Shown: positions 14,432 to 21,672 of the stretch, piece by piece
How the letters are laid out: the number at the start of each line of letters is the position of its first letter
Numbering within the stretch: position 1 is the stretch's first letter
Assembly: GCA_031255985.1 (NCBI GenBank)
Contig: JAIRRL010000032.1
Coordinates: forward strand, 1-22,887
Length of the DNA: 22,887 bases
Direction: 5' to 3'
Source: Gracilibacteraceae bacterium
GTDB lineage: Bacteria > Bacillota > Desulfitobacteriia > Desulfitobacteriales > Syntrophobotulaceae
Made by a program: the position numbers and the translations under genes
Notes under the pieces: model-generated
What the model saw: only the letters and a program-made list of their open reading frames with translations
The model's database searches: none
Told to the model about the DNA's origin: nothing

Positions 14432-16002
14432 TTGCCCCTGTCTATGTGCTGACCGGATTTTTATCCGCCGGAAAAACCTCTTTTCTCAACAGTTTGCTCG
14501 CCCGAAGCGATTGGCGCAATATCCGGATTTTGGTCATTCAATTTGAAAACGGCGAAGAAGAATTATCTATTTCTGGAAATTCATGTAAAAAAATCCTTTT
14601 TCCACTGAAAGAATTGGAGCGGCAGCCAAAAGAGATCGCCCGCCAAATCCGCCACCATCTGCGCGAAGGCAATTATGACGAAATCTGGATTGAATGGAAC
14701 GGGATTATTCCTCTCGCGCAACTGCAGTCTTTGCTCTCCCTCCCCCTCCTGCGCAGCCGCTGCAAAATCCGGCGCGTCGTCCATATCGCCGACGCGGCGG
14801 AATTGGAAAAACTGCTGGGGAGAACAGGCAAAGCCTTGCCCGAACAAATAGCCAACAGTGATTTCGCCCTGATCCGCAACGAAACCGCCGCCGACGCGGT
14901 CAAAATCCGCAAGTTGTTGCGCGCGGTTAATCCGGGACTCCGCGCCTACAGCATTGAATCATATGACGATTTTTACCGTCAGTTGCTGCGCAAAACCTGG
15001 CCGCCGCTGTCTGTTTTCATCGTCGCCGTCATTCTGTTGAGCGCCGTTTATCTCGTTGCGGCGCCGCCGCTGACGCAAATCGGTCTCCCGCTCAACAAAA
15101 TAGTCAACGTTTTCCTGGGGATCATCCTGCAGGCCACTCCGTTTTTGCTGGTCGGCGTTCTCATCTCCGGCGCCGTCGAAATATTTATCAGCCGGGCGGC
15201 GATAGAAAGCCGTTTTCCCAAAACCAACCTGGCCGGGATGATGACCGCCGTCATGGCCGGTTTTTGTCTGCCGGTCTGCGATTGCGCCACAATTCCCGTT
15301 TTCCACGGCCTGGTGCGCAAAGGAATTCCCCTGCCCGCCGCCGTAACTTTCATGACGGCGGCGCCCGTCATTAACCCGGTGGTCATATTTTCGACTTACT
15401 ATGCCTTTAACGGCAACATGCGCGTAGTCGCCCTGCGGGTTATCCTCGGACTCGCCGCCGCGCTGGCCGTCGGCGTGACTTTCGTTATTTTTCCGCCCAA
15501 AAAACATATCATGACCGATAATTCTCCCGCCCGCGCGGTATGCGAGAGCAGCTATTGGGAAATCGAGGGCGGCGAAACGGATTTCCTGGGAAAAATCAGC
15601 TTATTGTTCCGGCATGCTCAGATTGAGTTTTTCAATATGGGAAAATTTCTGGCCTTTGGCTCATTTGTTTCCGCTGTTCTCCAGACTGTCGCTCCCAAAA
15701 CTTTGGCTTCTTCCGCCAGCGGCGGCGGTCTGATTCTCTCCCTCTTGATAATGATGAGCATGGGATTTCTTTTATCACTGTGTTCATCCTCCGACGCCGT
15801 GATCGCTCGCGCTTTTGCCAGCCAATTCCCGCCGGCCGCTCTGATGGGTTTCATGATTTTCGGACCGATGATGGATATTAAAAACGCCCTGATGCTCTCT
15901 TCCGTTTTCAGCGGCCGTTTCATCGCCCGCCTGACTTTCACGGCCTTCGCGGCCTGTTTTGCGCTGGTTCTGCTCTATGCCGGCGCCGGAGGTATGTACT
16001 GA
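14428..16002 (+). CDS. Fusion of a G3E-like P-loop domain to a COG0701/UPF0718 permease
   Basis: The 524-residue protein has two parts. Residues 1-185 resemble a G3E GTPase: Walker A GFLSAGKT (10-17), IQFENGEEEL where GTPase relatives have ENDFGE, and IEWNG (88-92) in the place of EPSG. It lacks the CxCC motif, and the NKxD position reads IRNETA, so it looks degenerate. Residues 191-524 are a polytopic membrane protein with the COG0701 permease signature FCLPVCDCATIP (C280, C284, C286), then the GIPLPAA and APVINP stretches. A second similar half carries SMGFLLSLCSSSD. Split versions of such genes are adjacent in other bacteria; fusion implies direct nucleotide- or metal-gated transport. It overlaps both neighbours by a few bases. 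The substrate is unknown. Confidence 0.85.
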   Translation: MIAPVYVLTGFLSAGKTSFLNSLLARSDWRNIRILVIQFENGEEELSISGNSCKKILFPLKELERQPKEIARQIRHHLREGNYDEIWIEWNGIIPLAQLQSLLSLPLLRSRCKIRRVVHIADAAELEKLLGRTGKALPEQIANSDFALIRNETAADAVKIRKLLRAVNPGLRAYSIESYDDFYRQLLRKTWPPLSVFIVAVILLSAVYLVAAPPLTQIGLPLNKIVNVFLGIILQATPFLLVGVLISGAVEIFISRAAIESRFPKTNLAGMMTAVMAGFCLPVCDCATIPVFHGLVRKGIPLPAAVTFMTAAPVINPVVIFSTYYAFNGNMRVVALRVILGLAAALAVGVTFVIFPPKKHIMTDNSPARAVCESSYWEIEGGETDFLGKISLLFRHAQIEFFNMGKFLAFGSFVSAVLQTVAPKTLASSASGGGLILSLLIMMSMGFLLSLCSSSDAVIARAFASQFPPAALMGFMIFGPMMDIKNALMLSSVFSGRFIARLTFTAFAACFALVLLYAGAGGMY

Positions 16003-16793
16003 TGCGTATCGGAAATCTAAATCAGCGGATTCTGCTGGAAACCCTGTCCAGCGCTGCTTTTGCCCTGCTGATGCTGTATTTGCTCCGCAGCGGCGAATAT
16101 CTGAACTATGTTACGCCCCGCCTGCGGCCGTATCTTTATTTCACGGTCGCGGTGACGCTTATCTGGACGGTCGCCGGTTTTCTGCGCCTGGGCCGCCCCC
16201 AGCGGCGTCAGCGGGTCGGCCACTGTTTTGTTCTGGTCGCGCCAATTCTGCTGTTTCTCCTGCCTCATACGCCCCTCGCCCCGGCGGACGTATCCTGGAC
16301 TTACGCGGGCGGCGCTCCGCTCGCGGCTTCCTCCCCCGCCGGCGGCGCTACTCAGTCCCTTGACGTCATATCCGGCGGAGGAGTTTATACGGCGCCGGCA
16401 GCCGCGCTTCCCGGCGCAGATGAAACAAACCATATCATCGTAGTCGATAATGACAGTTTTTACCCCTGGCTGAACGAAATATACGGCAATATGGATAAAT
16501 ACGCGGGCTGGCAAATTTATCTCACCGGGTTTGTGTTAAAAGACCCGGAAGTTTTTCTGGAAAACGAATTCATGACGGCGCGGCTCGGAATGACATGCTG
16601 CGCCGCCGATCTCGTTCCCTACGGCCTGATCTGCCAATACAGCGGCGTCGCCGCTCTGACGCCCGACAGCTGGGTTACGGTGGAAGGCATTATCCAGGCC
16701 GGGGAATATAACGGCTGGCCCGAACCGCAAATCATCGTAACCGGAATCACTGACGCCCAGGAAGCGCCGGGGTACATCTATCCCTTTGGCTAA
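16002..16793 (+). CDS. DUF1980/TIGR03943 family membrane protein (YcgQ-like)
   Basis: The 263-residue protein has N-terminal membrane segments (about 12-28, 44-61 and 73-88), a variable Ala/Gly/Ser-rich linker and a C-terminal extracytoplasmic domain with the family signature RLGMTCCAADLVPYGLIC (194-211; C199, C200 and C211). It partners COG0701 permeases, as in the Bacillus subtilis ycgR-ycgQ pair reported to be Zur-controlled, so a metal-related role is likely. The ATG overlaps the permease stop (TGATG). The three cysteines could bind metal or receive it. It is the last gene of this operon; 64 bases separate it from the convergent lipoprotein gene, with no clear terminator visible there. 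Confidence 0.87.
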   Translation: MRIGNLNQRILLETLSSAAFALLMLYLLRSGEYLNYVTPRLRPYLYFTVAVTLIWTVAGFLRLGRPQRRQRVGHCFVLVAPILLFLLPHTPLAPADVSWTYAGGAPLAASSPAGGATQSLDVISGGGVYTAPAAALPGADETNHIIVVDNDSFYPWLNEIYGNMDKYAGWQIYLTGFVLKDPEVFLENEFMTARLGMTCCAADLVPYGLICQYSGVAALTPDSWVTVEGIIQAGEYNGWPEPQIIVTGITDAQEAPGYIYPFG

Positions 16794-16856
16794 CAGCTTT
16801 TAGGGCGGCGCCTTTTTCTTCCGGCCGGCCTTGCGTAATTTGACAACCGCGGCATC

Positions 16857-17375
16857 CTATTCCTGTACGGTTATTTCTTCAACCAAAAACACAATATAAC
16901 GGATATGATACGACGTTTGCGCGTCGAAGAAGCGGCCGGCAAACCGAATCTCGCGGCCCGCGTACTCTGCGAGGTCAATCGCGCTGTCGGCGGCAATGAG
17001 CTGGATCTCCCAAAGGTTATCCTGGCTGGCTATGGCTGTCTGGATCAATTCCTCGGCGTTTTCGGGGGGTGATAAAAACTCGGCCGGGTCATAGGCGGCG
17101 GCCATAGCCGCGTATTGTTCCTCGCCTAAGTCTACATAATAAAAATCCTGCCAATCTTCCTGACCGTCCTGATAAAAACTGCCTTTCTCAAGCACGCCGT
17201 GATACTCGCCGGGGTTCAGGGGTTCATCCAGTACGGGGGGCTCAGGAGCGTCCGGGGCGTCCGGGGTGTCCGGAGGGTTTGGCGCGACGCTCTGGTTTTG
17301 CGCCGGCCCGGCGCAAGCGGCCAGAGTACATATGAGCAGCGCGCAAACCATGATTGCCACAATTATTCTTTTCAT
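16857..17375 (-). CDS. Small lipoprotein with Pro/Asp-rich linker
   Basis: A 172-residue protein with a signal peptide and lipobox (LAAC, C21), so it is probably exported and lipid-anchored. A low-complexity linker rich in Pro, Asp and Ala (about 33-55) is followed by a domain of about 115 residues starting near GEYHGVLEKGSFYQ and ending in RYIVFLVEEITVQE. That domain has alternating charged and hydrophobic beta-like stretches, with AGREIRFAGRFFDAQTSYH resembling an OB-like small beta fold. I do not recognise the family. AAGGAGG lies 7 bases before the ATG. It is the last gene of the leftward envelope cluster, 100 bases after the larger lipoprotein gene, and could be partly independent of it. 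Confidence 0.85.
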   Translation of the reverse strand: MKRIIVAIMVCALLICTLAACAGPAQNQSVAPNPPDTPDAPDAPEPPVLDEPLNPGEYHGVLEKGSFYQDGQEDWQDFYYVDLGEEQYAAMAAAYDPAEFLSPPENAEELIQTAIASQDNLWEIQLIAADSAIDLAEYAGREIRFAGRFFDAQTSYHIRYIVFLVEEITVQE

Positions 17376-17475
17376 CCATTTTCCTCCTTAATCAAATATC
17401 CTGCTATATTGTTTTGCCGCCGGCCATAGTATCGCCGTCAATCTTTAGTCCTATTTGGAGGGAGCTGATTGGCGG

Positions 17476-18333
17476 CTAGCGAACATAGACAGCGGTTTCA
17501 TCATGGAATCCCCGGCCGTCATTCTCATCTTCGACCTGATACTCAAGGGCTATGAACGTCAGATTGGGAGAGACATAAGCATACCTGTCGCCCAATGTAA
17601 ACGCCGTATACTCATATTCAAGACCGTCTTCGTCAAATTCGGCTCTTACAGTCAACTCGAAGTCGCCGCTTTCAACTTCGTTGCCTTCATCGTCAAAGAG
17701 GCGGTAAGTTTCATCCTCGAAAAGCTCCATTATATAGATGTCGCCGCCTTCGCTCCCTTCGTTATACCATTTACCCACCAGACCGTCCATAGTCGGCGCA
17801 GCCGCCGCTTGCGGAGCCTCGCCCCTGGTAAAAACAGGGTATTCCTCTTCGGCATCGTAATAGTCAAAATAGTAAAGAACATTCGTGTCTCCGTCTTCGC
17901 CGAAATACAACGAAGCGCCCTCAGAAAGAGAGAAGAAGCTGGGCTCTAAAAAAATCTCGTCGGCGTCGCTGTAATAGGAAACCGGCAGGACTTCATCCAC
18001 GTTGCCGTATTTGTCGGCGTAGAAATAGGTCTCTTCCTGAGCGTCGACATATAAAAGTTCCTTGAAGTATTCAAATCCCGGTGAATCCGGAATGGGATAC
18101 CACCAGCCGCCAAAATCATCCAGCGTATAGCCGCGTTCCCCGTTAGCAATGCCGGATGCGCTTTCATCACTCTCCGTACTTTCGTCAATCTCCGTACTTT
18201 CGTCAATCGCAATGCTTTTGTTCTCATCGCCGCCGCATCCGCCGGCAAACAGCAACATGCACATACATATAAGACTTATAGCGATCATGGGGATTAACCG
18301 TTTATTATTTTTATCCATCAGACTCTCCTTCAT
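17476..18333 (-). CDS. Lipoprotein with acidic repeat linker and GWW/GKWY modules
   Basis: About 285 residues. The ATG at 18333 follows GGAGGTGA by about 6 bases; ATG codons at 18348 and 18318 are alternatives, the latter with AAGGAG. A signal peptide leads to a lipobox ending FAGGC, then an acidic linker with IDEST repeated twice, and two beta-rich modules: one opening GGWWYPIPDSPG, the other GLVGKWYNEGSEGG and continuing through DIYIMELFEDETYRLFDDEG. The second has the look of lipocalin-like or DUF-type domains seen in Bacillota lipoproteins. The mature protein is very acidic. The module opening resembles GWWQLDDYDEDSP in the lipoprotein at 21019-21552 of the same operon, so they may be related. 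Function is unknown. Confidence 0.85.
   Translation of the reverse strand: MKESLMDKNNKRLIPMIAISLICMCMLLFAGGCGGDENKSIAIDESTEIDESTESDESASGIANGERGYTLDDFGGWWYPIPDSPGFEYFKELLYVDAQEETYFYADKYGNVDEVLPVSYYSDADEIFLEPSFFSLSEGASLYFGEDGDTNVLYYFDYYDAEEEYPVFTRGEAPQAAAAPTMDGLVGKWYNEGSEGGDIYIMELFEDETYRLFDDEGNEVESGDFELTVRAEFDEDGLEYEYTAFTLGDRYAYVSPNLTFIALEYQVEDENDGRGFHDETAVYVR
18172..18207 (-). repeat. 18-bp tandem repeat encoding the IDESTE linker
   Basis: Two perfect copies of an 18-base unit (CTCCGTACTTTCGTCAAT on the + strand) encode two IDESTE units just after the lipid-anchored cysteine. The unit preserves the frame, so the linker can lengthen or shorten by six residues. Confidence 0.85.
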
Positions 18334-18349
18334 CTGGGTCACCTCCATC

Positions 18350-18778
18350 TTATTTTGACGTCTTCAGTTTTTTCAGGCCGATAACAAATGCAGCCGCGCC
18401 CGCGCTGAACAGCAGTCCCAATATAATGACGACGGGCGTGTTGATAACGATGTCATGCGCGTTTTTCTTTGCCGGTGTTGAAGCCTCTTTGTTTTTACTG
18501 ACGCTCGCTTGCAGATCGCCGCCGCCCTGCGCCACCATTGCCAATATTTCCGTTACCGTGAACGCCGGGCCGTCCTGCCAAAAAATCCGCTCGCCGTCCG
18601 TTTGAGGCTTGTCAAACACGCCGCGCTCTATTAGGGCGGCGAACGACAGTTCGCGCGCCCTGCCGCCCAGTTCCAGCAGTATCGTATGACCGCTGGACAG
18701 CGTTACGCCGAAGCAGTCGCCGTCAAACGCCTCCACATTGACGATTCGTGCTTCACTCATTAGACACCCCCCGCTCAT
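18350..18778 (-). CDS. DUF2442-like domain protein with C-terminal membrane anchor
   Basis: About 142 residues from the ATG at 18778, which has GAGG 8 bases upstream; an ATG at 18760 is an alternative. Residues 8-85 have the pattern of DUF2442 proteins: a first strand ARIVNVEAFDG, then a V-T-L-S-S-G-H strand, a F-A-A-L-I-E-R-G-V-F helix, then TDGERIFWQDGPAFTVTEIL. A basic, low-complexity linker is followed by a membrane segment of about 20 residues (near VIILGLLFSAGAAAFVIGL) and a basic tail KKLKTSK, predicting a C-terminal anchor with the domain on the cytoplasmic side. It lies 16 bases before the lipoprotein gene and 58 after the small membrane protein gene. Function is unknown. Confidence 0.75.
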   Translation of the reverse strand: MSGGCLMSEARIVNVEAFDGDCFGVTLSSGHTILLELGGRARELSFAALIERGVFDKPQTDGERIFWQDGPAFTVTEILAMVAQGGGDLQASVSKNKEASTPAKKNAHDIVINTPVVIILGLLFSAGAAAFVIGLKKLKTSK

Positions 18779-18836
18779 TATTTCATCCTCAAAACACGCG
18801 CATGGTATAACCTTGAACAATTGCAGCCTTTCTAAA

Positions 18837-19022
18837 TTAAACGGCGTCAAGCGTCAGCAGCGTTAGCAAAGCGTAAGTAACAAGAATGAGGACGACCAAA
18901 GTAAGGACGACGGCAACCGTTACAGCAAGCGGTTTCTTGCCTCCTTGGCGCAACCGGCGGACGCAGACTGCCAGTCCCGCCGCCGCCAGAACGCCTAATA
19001 CCGACGCGAGCCATAAAGTCAC
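18837..19022 (-). CDS. Small two-helix membrane protein
   Basis: A 61-residue protein with two hydrophobic segments (about 2-20 and 33-57) around a basic loop RRLRQGGKK. The GTG start has GAAGGTGGTGG just upstream. It fits between two genes of the same strand with gaps of 43 and 58 bases and has no better reading in another frame. I do not recognise it. Its place beside the membrane-anchored DUF2442-like protein suggests that the two work together at the membrane. Confidence 0.6.
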   Translation of the reverse strand: MTLWLASVLGVLAAAGLAVCVRRLRQGGKKPLAVTVAVVLTLVVLILVTYALLTLLTLDAV

Positions 19023-19065
19023 GAAACCACCACCTTCGCCTTATATTAACGCTTGAAAACTTTGT

Positions 19066-20193
19066 TCATTCGTCGCTTATTGGCGTCTCGATTTCAAGCG
19101 AGCTGTCGGTCACAGATATCTCGATTGAATAATCCTTTGTTCCGTCCGCAACGGTAAGCGTTCCCGAAATCGTCGCTTCTCCAACCGCGATTGCCGTGAT
19201 AACGCCGTTCTCTTCCACCGCGGCTACAGATTCATCGGAGGAACCGGCAGTCAGAGCATACGGAAGCTCCCAGGGCAGGAGCGCAATCAGCTGGCTGGAC
19301 GAGCCAACTGCTATTGTAACGCCGCCGTCAAGCCCCACGGAAGCGACTGGATAGGGTTCAAAGTTTTTTTCCGCGACGAATTCATCCCCGCCGGGTTCGC
19401 CGCTTTCATCGTTTTCATCGATTTCCTGATACGCGTACATCTCCGCGTCCAGCATGGGCTGAGCAGAACCGAAGATAAGGACAGGTTCGATATCGTCGTC
19501 CACGCGAAATACGGCGCTCATGTCTTTGGCTATCAAAAACTGGGCAAAAGGCGTCCCTGTGTCGTCAAATACCGCTTCTACATAGTAGAACCAATCCGAA
19601 ATCAGAGCGTCGGGGTAATTGATTGTGAACGCGCCGAGATTGCTGTTCAGGCTTGTGGCGGCAGTGGGGAGATGTTCAAGTATTTCTTTTGCCGACAGAT
19701 CTGAAACCTCCAGGCTTCCGTCCGTAAAAACGTACTCGCCGTCCGGCGATATTTCCAGTTCGCCTGTATGCGTCACCGCGACCCGCTGTCCGTCCTCAGA
19801 CAAGGCAAAGTTTATAGCAAACGGATTTTCAGCGTCGGGAAAGGACTCAAATAAGCCTGTCCCGTCTTCGGCTACGAGCAATACGCCGGGGATGACGGTA
19901 TCATGCGTCACGTTCTCCGCCTCGCTGCCTTCCGTCAGCTGGAACTCGAACATCACGCAGCTATTAGACAGATACATCATCGACAGCACGGCATTGCTAT
20001 ACTGGCTGGAACCCTCGCGCGCAAAACTGCCGTATACCGCTTCCCAGGTCTCAAGCGCCGCGCCGGCTCCGACAACAGGTTGTTGCGATTGTGAAGTCTC
20101 ACTTATCCCGCCGGCGCCGCCGCAACCCGCAACCCATAAGGCAAAAGCCGCCGCGAAAAATACCATGATTATACGCTTTATCATCTTTGCCAT
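19066..20193 (-). CDS. Large lipoprotein with C-terminal BIG2 Ig-like domain
   Basis: About 375 residues from the ATG at 20193, with a ribosome site GAGGAAAGAGG upstream; a GTG one codon before and an ATG at 20184 are alternatives. The signal peptide ends at a lipobox VAGC. The middle holds a beta-rich region of about 230 residues I do not recognise, with stretches such as GVLLVAEDGTG and ISPDGEYVFTDGSLEV. The last 90 residues look like a bacterial Ig-like group 2 domain: LTAGSSDESVAAVEENGVITA and AVGEATISGTL, matching the pattern of a strand, S-S-D-x-x-V-A, then a G-x-I-T-A turn. Such domains commonly act as surface stalks. It lies 42 bases after the exported Ig-like protein gene. Function is unknown. 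Confidence 0.85.
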   Translation of the reverse strand: MAKMIKRIIMVFFAAAFALWVAGCGGAGGISETSQSQQPVVGAGAALETWEAVYGSFAREGSSQYSNAVLSMMYLSNSCVMFEFQLTEGSEAENVTHDTVIPGVLLVAEDGTGLFESFPDAENPFAINFALSEDGQRVAVTHTGELEISPDGEYVFTDGSLEVSDLSAKEILEHLPTAATSLNSNLGAFTINYPDALISDWFYYVEAVFDDTGTPFAQFLIAKDMSAVFRVDDDIEPVLIFGSAQPMLDAEMYAYQEIDENDESGEPGGDEFVAEKNFEPYPVASVGLDGGVTIAVGSSSQLIALLPWELPYALTAGSSDESVAAVEENGVITAIAVGEATISGTLTVADGTKDYSIEISVTDSSLEIETPISDE

Positions 20194-20235
20194 CACCTCT
20201 TTCCTCTTATCTCTCTTTCCTCCGGTCTTTTCCCC

Positions 20236-20985
20236 TTACTTCGCAGTTATTCCCAGTATTTTCAAGTTGTATGTCTTTTCTATGGTTTTACCGCCGCCCG
20301 TGACGACAAAGGTGTAGTCGCCTGACGGGTATTTCTTGCCGTTAGCATAACCAGACCAGGTAAAATAGCCCACTTCGTCGTTGGTTTTTCGGGCGAGCGC
20401 TTTCGATTCCGGCCATCTTTCCACTAACTCGCCAGAATCATCGTAAATACTGGCGGACAGTTTATACCCCTTCATATTGGTGCATTGAACATTGAACTTG
20501 TGCATATAATAGCCGTTTTCGCTGTAGTACGTTTCATAAGACTTGAAAGAAAGCGCGCGGGCCAGCGCCGTATGGTTGAGCGTATAACTCCATTTCCACT
20601 CGCCGCCGCGGCTGCCGACATAGAGTGTGAACGTATATGTCCCGCTAGGCAAATTTCTGTAATCCGCCATGAATTCAAATTTCTTTGTCGCGCCGGGGGC
20701 TAATTCCAGGCCGCTCCATGATAATACTTCTTTTCCCGCCGAATTGAAGACTTTTGCTTTGACAGCTTGAGTATAATTGGTTTCGAGATTTTTGAGCGTA
20801 AAGCACATGTAGAAGGATCCGTCTTTGCTATAGGAATCGTTCTTGGTTACTGTTACATAGTCCGAAGATCCCGCCGCGTTTGCGGTCAACGGCAGCGCCG
20901 CCGCCAGAGACAGGGTCAGCGCCGCTGTCAAGGCAATGACCGGTAGCTTGTTCACCCACACTTTGCTTTTCCATGCAGCATACAT
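20236..20985 (-). CDS. Exported protein with two Ig-like beta domains
   Basis: The 249-residue protein starts with a basic N-terminus, a hydrophobic core and an ANAA cleavage site (near 37), with no lipobox, so it is probably secreted or loosely attached. The mature part looks like two related beta-sandwich modules: one from SKDGSFYMCFTLKNLETN to LPSGTYTFTLYVGS, the second from SENGYYMHKFNVQCTNMKG to YPSGDYTFVVTGGG. Both end in the P-S-G-x-Y-T-F signature of FlgD-like Ig domains. A stretch about the first module, LELAPGATKKFEF, recalls binding-domain strands. A GGGGG ribosome site lies 7 bases before the ATG. It follows the small lipoprotein gene by 33 bases, so they are probably co-transcribed. 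Function is unknown. Confidence 0.85.
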   Translation of the reverse strand: MYAAWKSKVWVNKLPVIALTAALTLSLAAALPLTANAAGSSDYVTVTKNDSYSKDGSFYMCFTLKNLETNYTQAVKAKVFNSAGKEVLSWSGLELAPGATKKFEFMADYRNLPSGTYTFTLYVGSRGGEWKWSYTLNHTALARALSFKSYETYYSENGYYMHKFNVQCTNMKGYKLSASIYDDSGELVERWPESKALARKTNDEVGYFTWSGYANGKKYPSGDYTFVVTGGGKTIEKTYNLKILGITAK

Positions 20986-21018
20986 ACAAATTCCCCCTTC
21001 TTGATCTAGAATTTTACA

Positions 21019-21552
21019 TTACTCAGACGGCGAATCAGCGCCGCCAAGCGATCGGGCGGCTGGCGGCAAGTCGTCGCCGCAGGCTGTAAGAACGCCTATA
21101 AACTGACTGTTATCCCGAATGTTCATATGAGAAGCGTCCGGCGTATCGTACGGGCTCGCGCCGTATTCCCCAATGTTGGAAAAAATAAAAACCATCAGGT
21201 CATTGCCGTTCAACGCCCGTTGTTCGCTGTAATTGATAAAGCCCGTGTCGATCAAGTCGAAGTTCGCGTCATAGCAGTTCACGTCGCGTGAATCCTCCTC
21301 GGGTATTTCGATATACACGAACGGAGAGTCCTCGTCGTAATCGTCGAGTTGCCACCAACCGATATAATCATGCGAACTGCCGATTTCGGACGTTATCAGC
21401 CCGGCTATGGGTTCTTCATCCCCAGGTTCTTCGTCTGCAAGCTCGGCGCCGCTGCAGGCGGAAAGAAGCAAGGCGCACAGCGACGCGCACAGAACAATAT
21501 GTAGACCCAACGCGTCAAGCGTCTCTATAACTGTTTTTGCCTGTTTTTTCAT
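21019..21552 (-). CDS. Small acidic lipoprotein with GWWQLDD module
   Basis: The 177-residue protein has a signal peptide of about 32 residues with lipobox LLSAC (C33), then a mature part that is very acidic. It opens EEPGDEEPIAGL and holds one beta-rich module, HDYIGWWQLDDYDEDSPFVYIEI. Near the middle, DANFDLIDTGFINYSE and NGNDLMVFIFSNIG follow. The GWW opening resembles that in the larger lipoprotein of this cluster. The ribosome site AAGGGG lies 7 bases before the ATG. It is the first gene of the leftward cluster, just after the terminator of the two-component system. The family was not recognised. Confidence 0.83.
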   Translation of the reverse strand: MKKQAKTVIETLDALGLHIVLCASLCALLLSACSGAELADEEPGDEEPIAGLITSEIGSSHDYIGWWQLDDYDEDSPFVYIEIPEEDSRDVNCYDANFDLIDTGFINYSEQRALNGNDLMVFIFSNIGEYGASPYDTPDASHMNIRDNSQFIGVLTACGDDLPPAARSLGGADSPSE

Positions 21553-21602
21553 ACCGGAACCCCTTCCTCTCAGCTTCCCGCCGCGTGTAAAGTTTAACAG
21601 AA

Positions 21603-21631
21603 CATAAAACGCAAAAGGGCGAGAGTGTCAA
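21603..21631 (-). promoter_or_regulatory. Candidate promoter for the envelope operon, overlapping the terminator
   Basis: On the - strand TTGACA (21631-21626) is followed after 17 bases by TTTATG (21608-21603), or after 19 bases by TATGTT. The -35 is perfect but the -10 is weak. It lies in the descending part of the terminator hairpin and 50 bases before the first lipoprotein start, so the same DNA may end one transcript and start the next. Confidence 0.3.
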
Positions 21632-21649
21632 AATTGACACTCTCGCCCT
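21616..21649 (-). terminator. Strong intrinsic terminator after the response-regulator gene
   Basis: AGGGCGAGAGTGTC and GACACTCTCGCCCT form a perfect 14-bp stem around a six-base AT loop. On the - strand it is followed by a T-rich tail (TTTTGCGTTTTAT), 23 bases after the response-regulator stop. On the + strand GAATATTTTTTT follows, so it could work in both directions. Confidence 0.9.
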
Positions 21650-21672
21650 GAATATTTTTTTGAAATTCCGGT

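Noticed and set aside
16794..16856. Terminator between the convergent DUF1980 and lipoprotein genes
   Set aside because: A short GGCGCC followed by TTTTT is present, but no stem of adequate length can be formed.
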